64,000 bases of DNA from Polaromonas sp. (GTDB lineage: Bacteria > Pseudomonadota > Gammaproteobacteria > Burkholderiales > Burkholderiaceae_C): NCBI GenBank assembly GCA_028292745.1, contig JAQGLT010000124.1:1-64000 (forward strand). Reading direction: 5' to 3'. Positions 1-7,578 of this stretch are shown piece by piece. The position numbers were made by a program, and so were the translations under genes. Numbering within the stretch: position 1 is the first letter of the stretch; every line of letters begins with the position of its first letter. The notes beneath the pieces are model-generated. The model was not told the DNA's origin and searched no databases. It saw nothing but the letters and a program-made list of their open reading frames with translations.

Positions 1-510
1 CGCAGACGGCGCGAAAGCAGGCGAAGGCGGCACAGCAGCGACGGCGGGTTTGGAGGGCGCAACCGGAGCAACCGGCGCGACCGGCGCTTCTGGCTGCGCC
101 GGCTGGGCGGGGGCGGGGGAGGCCGGGCCAGCAGGAAGCTGCGCGGTTTGCGGCGCGCCACCGCGCAGTTCCGCCAGCGCTCCCGACAGCCGCGCATTGC
201 CCGGATCGCGCCTGAGCTGCTCCCTCAGCACCGCCTCGGCCCGCGCCGGCTCGTTGAACCGGCGGTAAGCCTGGGCCAGCTGAAGGGCAACGGCCGGGTT
301 GTCGGGGGCCAGGGCGCGGGCGCGCTCATACTCGGCCAGGGCCTTGGCGCGGTCGCCCCGCGCCATCGCTTCGGCGCCGCGCTGCAAATGCGGGTACAGC
401 AGGAAGTGGCGGTAGCCGGTCGCGCCGCCTGTGTCAGGCGCTTGCTGCGCGCCTGCGGCCAGGGAGGACAGGGCCAGCCCCAGGGCAAGCAGCGTGGGTT
501 TGAGCTTCAT
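1..510 (-). CDS. nfrA: NfrA-like TPR protein, 5' part only (runs off the window)
   Basis: About 170 codons are visible from an ATG at 510; the 3' end lies outside the window. Residues 1 to about 21 form a signal peptide (basic MKLK start, Leu/Ala core, SLAAGA cleavage region). TPR-like helices follow at about 40-115 (for example ARALAPDNPAVALQLAQAY), then a Pro/Ala-rich linker. The start codon overlaps the nfrB stop in an ATGA, so the two genes are translationally coupled. In E. coli NfrA is the outer-membrane TPR partner of NfrB, used as receptor by phage N4 and needed for export of a surface glycan. The identity rests on position next to nfrB and on the TPR start; the porin part cannot be seen. 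Confidence 0.7.
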   Translation of the reverse strand, partial: MKLKPTLLALGLALSSLAAGAQQAPDTGGATGYRHFLLYPHLQRGAEAMARGDRAKALAEYERARALAPDNPAVALQLAQAYRRFNEPARAEAVLREQLRRDPGNARLSGALAELRGGAPQTAQLPAGPASPAPAQPAQPEAPVAPVAPVAPSKPAVAAVPPSPAFAPSA

Positions 511-2903
511 GCGGCACACACCTCTTGTAGGTCGGGATGAGGCGCGGAGGACTGGCCGGCGCGCTGCAGCAAGGTCACGGTCGATCCCTGGTAATGCGCC
601 TGCAGCTGCAGCCCCTCTTCAAGCGCCGCCTCGGTGATCACGTTTTCATCGACCAGGAAACTGCCCAGGCCCAGGCCGCTGTGCTCGTGGCGCACCAGCA
701 TGCCGGCCAGCTCGGGGTCATCGACATGGCCCAGCGACTGCAGCACCTCGCCCAGCAGCACCTGCCGCGCCACATACTCGCGCCAGATCAGATCGGCCTC
801 GGCCTCGGGCAGGCAGCCCAGGGCGACCATTTTGTCCAGAAGAATCCGCCCGGCGACGGTACGCCGGCGCGCATACCAGTGGCGCAGACCCACCACCACC
901 TGTCCCTTGGGAGCGATCACGTAGCGCACCGGGCGCGACAGCTTGTGCCCGATCGTGGCCAGCGACACTGGATCCAGGTTGGCTTCGCTGGCCAGAATCA
1001 GCGCCGCGCCCTCTTCGCGCAGCGGCAAGACCGCGTAATGCACGGCAATACGGGCGGGCAGCTGCGCAATCAGGGAAGGCGCCAGGGCCAGCGCGTTGAC
1101 GGGCTCCCACTGCACCCGGCCCTGTTCGGCCAGCGCCTGCGCAAGCTGCTCGGGCGTGATCAGCCCCTGGTGCACCAGCTGGCTGCCCAGGCGCAACCCC
1201 TCCAGCGGGCTTTCCTGCGCCGCCGCCAGCTGGCTTTGCGTGATGACGCCCTGCGCCAGCAAAATTTGTTGCAAGGATTTAACCGGTGGCCTGGCGGGCG
1301 GCCGGGTGACGGGCTTGGGCGCCGAGGGCGGTGGCGTAAAGGCTTGCGCCTCCGGCTCCTCCGCCTTGACAGACTCGCGGCTGGCGGCTGCCGGCGCGAC
1401 AGGCTGTGGTTGTGGCTGTGGCTGAGCTTCAGATCGAAACCGGGCTTTGGGCGGTGCCTTGACTGGCGCCGCGGCTTCCACCTTGGCAGGCTCTGCCGCG
1501 CCAGCCAAGGCTGGGGCGTTCGGCCGAAGCGCTTTGGCGTTCGCCGCAGCCGGGCTGCGCCTGGAGGCACGCCAGTTGGCGCACAGGTTGATGGCCGCGC
1601 CCCAAAGCAGACGCGGCACCGCCAGCAGGCCCTGGCCGATGCCGTAGTAGCTGCCGACGAAAATGGCCCGCTGCAGCAGCCGGTTGCAGAGCAGGAACAG
1701 ATTGGCCATCAGCAGCCCGCGCAGCAGCGGGTCGCCTTCCAGGAGCGACGGGAATTCGTAGCCTTCGGGCACCAGACGGGTGTAAAGCCAGACGAGAAAC
1801 AACTGCAGCCCCAGCAGCAGCGCAGCGGCATTCGCCAGGCTGGTCATGAAGCCTTTGCGGTCGCGCCACCGGAAATACCCCAGCCGGGCGCTGCGCGTTC
1901 CGCCCTCGGGCGGCCAATGCTGGTCCATCACGCCCCTGATCCAGCGCGCCTTGTGTTGCACCGCCCCGGCAAAAAAATCTGGAAATTGAGGCCCCACCGC
2001 CACCAGGCGCGCAGGCGAGGCACCCGCCGCCTTGGGCGCATCGACGACATGCACGCGGGCCAGCGCCTCGGTCAGGCCATAGGCCTTGAGCCGCCAGGCC
2101 ACGTCGTGGCCAGGGTTCAGGCTTTTCGCGTCAAAAGCGGTTCCTTGGCCTTTTTCCAGCAGCACCTCGACTGCACGCCGGCTCAGGCAGGTGCCCACAC
2201 CCGCACTGGGCACCTGGCCGGCCAGCGCCTCGCGCACCACGACATCCTTGCCATGCATTTCGGCGAACTCGTCCAGGTAGTGGCCGCGCGTCCATTCGTG
2301 CCACCTGCCCGGCAGCGGATGAACAGGCAGCTGAACCAGATCCTTGCGGCCCACCAGGTAATTGAACACCCGCAGCTCGCTCTTGCAAAAGACATCGTGC
2401 AGGTCGTGCAGGATGAAGCCCTCGAACTTCAGGCCGGCCTGCTGCTCGAAACGCAGGGCCGCCTCCAGAAGGCGGTTCAGGCCAGCGGCCTGACCGGCCT
2501 CTGCAGCGCCGAAGGGCACCGGATGGACGTGGGGAAAGCGTGCCTGCAACGCATCGAGTTCTTTTCGCGCCACGCCATCGTCCGGCAAGACCGCGACAAA
2601 GACATGGTAGCTGCCGTAATCCAGCGCCCCCACCGCATGCTCGACCCTTTTGCCGACCACGCCGGGCGACTCGGCGGCCTGCACCAGGATCGCCAGCGGT
2701 TTTTCGTCCATGCCGTACAGCAGGTCGGTTTCCAGGCGCTCATGCCGCTTGCTCGCCATGAACGAACGCCCCGCGCGTCGCGCCCAGTAGGCAAGGTCGA
2801 TGAACAGCGCATCCAGATTGCTCACCAAAAAGACAACGGCCAGCCCCAGGGCAAGGTATTTCAGCCCGAAAAGATAAAGAGAGAAAGCATCAATCAGCCA
2901 CAT
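507..2903 (-). CDS. nfrB: NfrB-like glycosyltransferase with c-di-GMP-binding MshEN domains
   Basis: This inner-membrane family 2-type glycosyltransferase probably polymerises and exports a surface glycan with NfrA. I chose ATG 2903 (MWLIDAFSLYLFGLKY) because AAGAAAGA precedes it and a transmembrane segment follows (about residues 8-30); this gives 798 residues. The transferase domain spans about 60-330, with HDLHDVF in place of a DxD motif. Further membrane segments lie at about 350-480, followed by a Pro/Ala/Gln-rich linker. The C-terminal third carries MshEN-type c-di-GMP motifs: SLQQILLAQGVITQSQL, RLGSQLVHQGLITPEQL and LGSFLVDENVITEAAL. E. coli NfrB is a known c-di-GMP-activated enzyme of this architecture. 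The neighbouring diguanylate cyclase/phosphodiesterase gene is divergent. Confidence 0.85.
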   Translation of the reverse strand: MWLIDAFSLYLFGLKYLALGLAVVFLVSNLDALFIDLAYWARRAGRSFMASKRHERLETDLLYGMDEKPLAILVQAAESPGVVGKRVEHAVGALDYGSYHVFVAVLPDDGVARKELDALQARFPHVHPVPFGAAEAGQAAGLNRLLEAALRFEQQAGLKFEGFILHDLHDVFCKSELRVFNYLVGRKDLVQLPVHPLPGRWHEWTRGHYLDEFAEMHGKDVVVREALAGQVPSAGVGTCLSRRAVEVLLEKGQGTAFDAKSLNPGHDVAWRLKAYGLTEALARVHVVDAPKAAGASPARLVAVGPQFPDFFAGAVQHKARWIRGVMDQHWPPEGGTRSARLGYFRWRDRKGFMTSLANAAALLLGLQLFLVWLYTRLVPEGYEFPSLLEGDPLLRGLLMANLFLLCNRLLQRAIFVGSYYGIGQGLLAVPRLLWGAAINLCANWRASRRSPAAANAKALRPNAPALAGAAEPAKVEAAAPVKAPPKARFRSEAQPQPQPQPVAPAAASRESVKAEEPEAQAFTPPPSAPKPVTRPPARPPVKSLQQILLAQGVITQSQLAAAQESPLEGLRLGSQLVHQGLITPEQLAQALAEQGRVQWEPVNALALAPSLIAQLPARIAVHYAVLPLREEGAALILASEANLDPVSLATIGHKLSRPVRYVIAPKGQVVVGLRHWYARRRTVAGRILLDKMVALGCLPEAEADLIWREYVARQVLLGEVLQSLGHVDDPELAGMLVRHEHSGLGLGSFLVDENVITEAALEEGLQLQAHYQGSTVTLLQRAGQSSAPHPDLQEVCAA

Positions 2904-3403
2904 GGCGCATCTTTCTTCACGGCGCCATGCCTGCGCCGTGCCAGCCTGCCCGGTCCGGCGTGCCGACACCGCCCGGGCTTGCCGCGGCTGCGCACGGGCG
3001 GTGCGACAGCGGGGTGAAAGACGCGGCATGCAAGCGCCCGGGTCTTTGAAATGCAGTCATCGTGATTTCCTCAAGAACAGGTTGATCTTCATGGGCACAG
3101 GCCGTGCTTGCAGCGTACCGAAAATCATCCGAAATCGCAGCCATCTGGATCAAAAAGTCAAACCTAGAATTTAAGCGGCATTTTTCCCGGTACGCTGTAG
3201 GTGTACAGGAGACAAGGCGTCAGGCAATGTCTCAACTAAGGGCAACTGCTTGTAGACTTCGAGGACGCGCAATCTTTCTGACACAGGGATGTTTTGAATG
3301 GCAAAAAATAATTTCTGCTTGCTGTCACCCGGCCTGAAACAGGCCGACTGGCACGCCATCCCGCAAGTCCGCAGGGTTCCGCTGCCGGCCGCGCGCTTGC
3401 CTT
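2904..3403. promoter_or_regulatory. divergent intergenic region between nfrB and the GGDEF-EAL gene
   Basis: About 500 bp separate the starts of nfrB (leftward) and the GGDEF-EAL gene (rightward). The part from about 3050 to 3310 is more AT-rich than the flanking genes and must hold both promoters, but I cannot place convincing -35/-10 pairs. Two short ORFs with good ribosome binding sites lie here, at 2917-3060 (minus) and 3298-3420 (plus). Confidence 0.4.
2917..3060 (-). CDS. possible 47-residue leader ORF upstream of nfrB
   Basis: An ATG at 3060 is preceded at good distance by GAGGAAA and opens a 47-codon frame starting MTAFQRPGRLHAAS. It ends 13 bp before the nfrB start. The peptide is basic and Pro/Ala-rich with no recognised domain. 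The only support is the ribosome binding site and the position; it could be chance in GC-rich DNA or a leader peptide in the nfrB transcript. Confidence 0.2.
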   Translation of the reverse strand: MTAFQRPGRLHAASFTPLSHRPCAAAASPGGVGTPDRAGWHGAGMAP

Positions 3404-3420
3404 GTGATGCGGCCCGATAG
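3298..3420 (+). CDS. possible 40-residue leader ORF overlapping the GGDEF-EAL start
   Basis: ATG 3298 follows AGGGA with an 8-nt spacer and opens a 40-codon frame (MAKNNFCLLSPGLKQADW at the start) ending in TAG at 3418-3420. It overlaps the GTG/ATG start of the GGDEF-EAL gene by about 15 bases in another frame. That gene has no visible Shine-Dalgarno of its own, which fits translational coupling. No domain is recognised. Confidence 0.3.
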   Translation: MAKNNFCLLSPGLKQADWHAIPQVRRVPLPAARLPCDAAR

Positions 3421-5935
3421 CGCCCCTGCTGGCACGGCCCCGCGCCCCGTGTCAGCGCCTGCCGCGCTGCGCCAGGCCGGTCACCGGCTCGCGATGGCCG
3501 AGCGTATCGCGCACATTGGCAGCTGGACGCTTGAGCTGCGCGGCCAGCAGGTGACCCCTTCCACCGAATGCGCCGCCATTCTGGGCGTGCCGGCCGGCGC
3601 ATCCCTCACGCTGGAGGAGTTCATCACCCGGTTCACGCCCGAGTGCCGCGACCGCATCCGGCTGCTGCTGCAGCAGTGCAGCCGGCATGGCATTGCGTTC
3701 GATGAGGAAATGCAGATCGAAACCACACCGTCGTGCCGCAAATGGGTGCGCACCGCCTGCGAGGCGGTGCAGAACAAGCGCGGCCAGGTCAAAAGCCTGG
3801 AAGGCGTGTTGCAGGACATTTCCGCCCGCAGGCAGGCCCAGCAGGAGTCGCTTCGCCTGGCCATGAAGCTCAGCACCACGCTGGCCAGCATCACCGAGGC
3901 GTTTGTCACGCTGGACCGCCAGTGCCGCTTTACCTACCTCAACCCCGAAAGCCAGACGCTGCTGCGGCACAGCGCCCGCGAACTGCTGGGCAAGGAAATT
4001 TGGCAGGTTCTGGCCCATGACACGAACCAGCGTCTGAGGCAGCAGCTCCAGCGGTCCATCGCCATCAACCGCCTGACCGAATTCGAAGACTTTTATCCTG
4101 GCCTGGGCAGATGGCTGGAGGTGCGCGCCTACCCGTTTCCCGAAGGTCTGGCGGTGTACTTTCGCGATGTGAGCTCGCGACGCAAATCGCAAGAGCAGCT
4201 CAAGCTGCTGGAAACCTGCATTTCACGGCTCAATGACATCGTGCTGATCGCCGAGGCGCAGCCCGCCAGCGAACAGGTGCCGTACATCGTCTTTGTGAAC
4301 GAAGCCTTCGAGCAGCACACCGGCTACAGCCGCCACGAAGTGCTGGGGCAGACGGCGCGCAAGCTGATCGGCTCGCAGACGCCGGCAAGCGAACTGCAGC
4401 GCATGGCGGCGGCACTGGGCCGGGAGCGGCAGATTCGCAGCGAACTGATGGTCCACCGCAAGGACGGCAGCAGCTTCTGGCTGGAACTGGAAATCGTGCA
4501 GGTGGCCGCGCCCGAGGCCGAACTCACCCACTGGGTCGCCGTGGGCCGCGACATCACCCAGCGAAAGACAGCGGCCGACGCCATTCACCAGCTGGCCTTC
4601 TACGATCCGCTGACCGCCCTGCCCAATCGCCTGCTGCTGCTGAACCGGCTGGAGCAGGCGATGAGCCAGCGCCCTGGCCAGCGGCGCCAGGGCGCGCTGA
4701 TGTTCATCGACGTGGACAAGCTCAAGGTGCTCAACGACACCCTGGGCCACCACAAGGGCGACCTGCTGCTGCAGCAGGTCGCCGCCCGCCTGACCCGCTG
4801 CGTGCAAGCCACCGACACCGTGGCGCGCCTGGGCGGCGACGAATTCGTGGTGCTGCTGGACAACCTCGGGGACGACCCACAGGAGGCCGGCAGAAAAGTC
4901 TGCGCCATGGCCGAGAAGGTGCTTACCGAGTTGCGCGAGCCGTTCGACCTGGGCGGTCACCAGCACTACACCACCTCCAGCATCGGCGTCACCTCGCTCA
5001 ACGGCGTGCATGACAGCGTGGGCGAAGTGCTCAAGCAGGCCGATCTGGCGATGTACCAGGCCAAAACCAACGGCCGCAACGCCTTGTGCTTTTTCAATCC
5101 CGAGATGCAGGCCGCCGCCAACGCCAATGCCGCTGTCAGTTCAGATCTGCACATCGCCCTGAGAAAGCAGCAGTTCGTCCTTCACTACCAGCCCCAGGTC
5201 GACCGTCAGGGGCGTATCACCAGCGTCGAAGCCTTGCTGCGCTGGCAGCACCCGACCCGGGGGCTGGTCCTGCCGGCCGATTTCATTCCGATGGCCGAGG
5301 AAACCGGGCTGATCCTGCCCATTGGCTACTGGGCGCTGACCACCGCCTGCGAGCAGCTCGCCGCCTGGGCCGGATGCCCCGAGGCTGGCAGCCTGAGCAT
5401 TGCGGTGAATGTGAGCGTGCGCCAGTTCCGCCACCCCGATTTCGTCGATCGGCTGATTGCCGAAATCCGGCGCACCGGGATCCGGCCGCAACTCCTCAAG
5501 CTCGAGCTGACCGAAAGCCTGCTGGCCGATGGCATTGATGTCACCCTGGCCAAGATGGGCATGCTCAAGGCGCTGGGCGTGACGCTGGCGCTCGATGATT
5601 TCGGAATGGGCTACTCGTCGCTCTCGGTGCTCAAGCGCTTGCCGCTGGACCAGCTGAAGATCGACAAGAGCTTCGTGGCCGAGGTGCTGACAGACTCGGC
5701 CGACGCCGCCATTTCCCGCACCATCATCACGCTGGCGCACAACCTGAACCTGCAGGTGGTGGCCGAGGGTGTGGAGACCCAGGCCCAGCAGGATTTTTTG
5801 ATTGCCGAGGGCTGCGACCAGTTCCAGGGCTATCACTTTTCAAAAGCGCTGCCGATCGATGCGTTTCACGCCTACCTCCTGGCGCAGGCTCCTGACCGGA
5901 GGCAGAAGGCAGCTGCCCTCGCCGCCTTGTCCTAG
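3404..5935 (+). CDS. PAS-PAS-PAS-GGDEF-EAL bifunctional c-di-GMP enzyme
   Basis: This cytosolic signalling protein of 843 residues should make and/or break c-di-GMP. Three PAS-type sensor regions occupy about residues 30-145, 155-265 and 270-390. The third resembles PAS domains with a GQTARKLIG helix but lacks the LOV cysteine motif. The GGDEF domain (about 395-565) has an intact RLGGDEFVVLL. The EAL domain (about 580-830) keeps VEALLRW, NVSVRQF, ELTES, DDFGMGYSS, KIDKSF, EGVET and QGYHFSKALP, so both activities look possible. No membrane segments are seen. Start is GTG 3404 or ATG 3407, without a clear ribosome binding site. It is divergent from nfrB, whose product carries c-di-GMP-binding domains, so local control of that glycan is plausible inference. 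Confidence 0.93.
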   Translation: MMRPDSAPAGTAPRPVSAPAALRQAGHRLAMAERIAHIGSWTLELRGQQVTPSTECAAILGVPAGASLTLEEFITRFTPECRDRIRLLLQQCSRHGIAFDEEMQIETTPSCRKWVRTACEAVQNKRGQVKSLEGVLQDISARRQAQQESLRLAMKLSTTLASITEAFVTLDRQCRFTYLNPESQTLLRHSARELLGKEIWQVLAHDTNQRLRQQLQRSIAINRLTEFEDFYPGLGRWLEVRAYPFPEGLAVYFRDVSSRRKSQEQLKLLETCISRLNDIVLIAEAQPASEQVPYIVFVNEAFEQHTGYSRHEVLGQTARKLIGSQTPASELQRMAAALGRERQIRSELMVHRKDGSSFWLELEIVQVAAPEAELTHWVAVGRDITQRKTAADAIHQLAFYDPLTALPNRLLLLNRLEQAMSQRPGQRRQGALMFIDVDKLKVLNDTLGHHKGDLLLQQVAARLTRCVQATDTVARLGGDEFVVLLDNLGDDPQEAGRKVCAMAEKVLTELREPFDLGGHQHYTTSSIGVTSLNGVHDSVGEVLKQADLAMYQAKTNGRNALCFFNPEMQAAANANAAVSSDLHIALRKQQFVLHYQPQVDRQGRITSVEALLRWQHPTRGLVLPADFIPMAEETGLILPIGYWALTTACEQLAAWAGCPEAGSLSIAVNVSVRQFRHPDFVDRLIAEIRRTGIRPQLLKLELTESLLADGIDVTLAKMGMLKALGVTLALDDFGMGYSSLSVLKRLPLDQLKIDKSFVAEVLTDSADAAISRTIITLAHNLNLQVVAEGVETQAQQDFLIAEGCDQFQGYHFSKALPIDAFHAYLLAQAPDRRQKAAALAALS

Positions 5936-6204
5936 GTCCTGGGCGCGCAGGCCAGGCGCCAGCTTGGCAACTGCCGTTCAGCCATGGCCGTGCGGCTGTT
6001 CAGACGGGCTGCCAGAAAAATTCAAGAAACGTCCCGCCGAAGCCTTCAGCCGCGTCAACCGCTCTTGAATCAATAGCATGCGGCGTCTGTCCCCCGGTGT
6101 TTTTCGGTCAGCAGCCACGGCACGGCGGCGCGGCCGGCCAGCCCCGGTCGCACGCTATCATCGATGTCCGCCCCGCCTGAAGCCTCTCATCCGCCCTTTC
6201 CTTT

Positions 6205-7203
6205 ATGAAAAAATCCGCAGGCTTCACGATTCACGACATTGCCAAGCTGGCGGGCGTGTCGGCCATGACCGTCTCGCGTGCGATCAACCATCCTGAAAAA
6301 GTTTCGGTGGCTGCGCTGGCGAGGGTGCGCGAGGTGGTGAGCCGCACCGGTTTTGTGCCCAACGGCATGGCTGGCAGCCTGCGCTCATCGCGCGCCAGGC
6401 TCGTTGCGGCGGCGGTGCCCTCACTGATTGGACCGGTGTTTCAGGAAACCATTCGCGCCCTGAACCAGGCACTGGACGAGCGCGGCTACCAGCTGATGAT
6501 CGGCCAGAGTGGCTACGGCGACTCGCGTGAGGATGCGCTGCTCGACGCCATCATTCGGCGCCGGCCCGACGGCATCGTGCTGACCGGCATCATGCATTCA
6601 CCCGAAGGCCGGCGCCTGCTGCTCGCTTCAGGCATCCCGGTGGTCGAAACCTGGGACCTCACGCCCACGCCCATCGACATGCTGGTCGGCTTTTCGCATG
6701 AACGGATCGGCCAGTCCGTCTGCCACTTCCTGTACAGCCGGGGCTACCGGTACCCGGTGCTGCTCAGCGCCAACGACGAGCGGGCGCACCGCCGCATCGA
6801 CGGCTTCCAGGGGATGGCCCGCACCTTGGATCAGGACGCTGCGCCCACGTACTTGGTGGCGGCGCCTACCACCCTCGGTTCGGGACGGGCCGGTTTGTCT
6901 GCCATCCTTGACAAGCGACCCCAAACCGATGCGGTGTTCTGTAGCTCGGACATGCTGGCTCTGGGGGTGCTGATTGAGGCGCAGGCCCGCGGCCTGACGG
7001 TGCCGGGGCAACTGGCCGTTGTGGGCCTGGGCGACCTGGAGCTGGCAGCCAGCCTGCAGCCTGCGCTCACAACCGTGCGCATCGATGGCACACGCATGGG
7101 CCGCACCGCCGCTCAGTACATAGTTGACCGCGCCGAAGGGCGGAGCGTGAGCGAGCCAATTGTCGATATTGGCTTTGAGATCATCGAGCGCGCCAGTGCT
7201 TGA
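6205..7203 (+). CDS. LacI/GalR-family transcriptional regulator
   Basis: A 332-residue LacI-family repressor. The N-terminal helix-turn-helix reads TIHDIAKLAGVSAMTVSRAI with the hinge helix GMAGSLRSSRARLVAAAVP, followed by a periplasmic-binding-protein-like effector domain (about 65-325). The recognition helix and the nearby 16-bp GntR-like operator sequences place it close to the gluconate-type (GntR) branch. It lies directly upstream of, and in line with, the GH3 glycosidase gene, and two candidate operators sit in the gap between them (7270-7285 and 7442-7457). It therefore probably controls that gene in response to a sugar or sugar acid; the effector is unknown. Confidence 0.93.
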   Translation: MKKSAGFTIHDIAKLAGVSAMTVSRAINHPEKVSVAALARVREVVSRTGFVPNGMAGSLRSSRARLVAAAVPSLIGPVFQETIRALNQALDERGYQLMIGQSGYGDSREDALLDAIIRRRPDGIVLTGIMHSPEGRRLLLASGIPVVETWDLTPTPIDMLVGFSHERIGQSVCHFLYSRGYRYPVLLSANDERAHRRIDGFQGMARTLDQDAAPTYLVAAPTTLGSGRAGLSAILDKRPQTDAVFCSSDMLALGVLIEAQARGLTVPGQLAVVGLGDLELAASLQPALTTVRIDGTRMGRTAAQYIVDRAEGRSVSEPIVDIGFEIIERASA

Positions 7204-7269
7204 GACACCTCCTTCAGCATAGCCATCGCTGCATGGGACAGCACCTCCAGCCTACTGCAAATTGTAAAT

Positions 7270-7285
7270 AAGTTACCGATACCGG
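7270..7285. promoter_or_regulatory. candidate LacI-family operator, partial match
   Basis: The sequence AAGTTACCGATACCGG matches 12 of 16 positions of the near-perfect operator at 7442-7457 read on the other strand (ATGTTACCGATAACAT), including the central GTTACCGATA. It lies 66 bp after the LacI gene and about 300 bp before the GH3 start. Confidence 0.45.
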
Positions 7286-7430
7286 TCACAGCCGCCTGAA
7301 TTTTGAAATCAACAGACAGCTGTTACGTTGTTTTCATATTTGTAATTCACCTTGAATTCAGACTGTTTTTTCGAACCCCCACTAAAAATTCAGGGTATTT
7401 ACTAGGTTTTTTTTATTTTCATACTGATAT

Positions 7431-7468
7431 TCTCACCACAAATGTTATCGGTAACATTTGTGGTGAGA
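7431..7468. promoter_or_regulatory. 38-bp perfect palindrome holding a LacI/GntR-type operator
   Basis: Two 17-bp arms (TCTCACCACAAATGTTA and its exact complement) flank a 4-bp centre TCGG. The core ATGTTATCGGTAACAT (7442-7457) has the dyad typical of operators bound by GntR-like LacI-family repressors. The symmetry is much longer than one operator needs, so a transcript through it would form a very stable hairpin. It lies 110 bp upstream of the GH3 start codon. Confidence 0.7.
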
Positions 7469-7578
7469 AGAAAGTTTCCAATCATGGAGATGCCTTTTTA
7501 CACAGTGACCAAGCCAGGACGGACGGTAAGCAACGCGACTGGAATTTCATTTTTTCAAGCCTTCAACAGGAGACATGC

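Noticed and set aside
537-3017. Long plus-strand open frame opposite nfrB (about 826 codons)
   Set aside because: It is the antisense frame of a GC-rich gene; composition is rich in Arg, Gln and His without any domain, while nfrB has clear motifs.
3171-3602. Minus-strand frame between nfrB and the GGDEF-EAL gene
   Set aside because: Half of it lies antisense to the GGDEF-EAL gene and the rest is AT-rich promoter DNA; no start signal.
4240-4560. Third PAS domain as a LOV photosensor
   Set aside because: The flavin-binding Cys motif of LOV domains (GRNCRFLQ type) is replaced by GQTARKLIG, so no photoadduct is possible.
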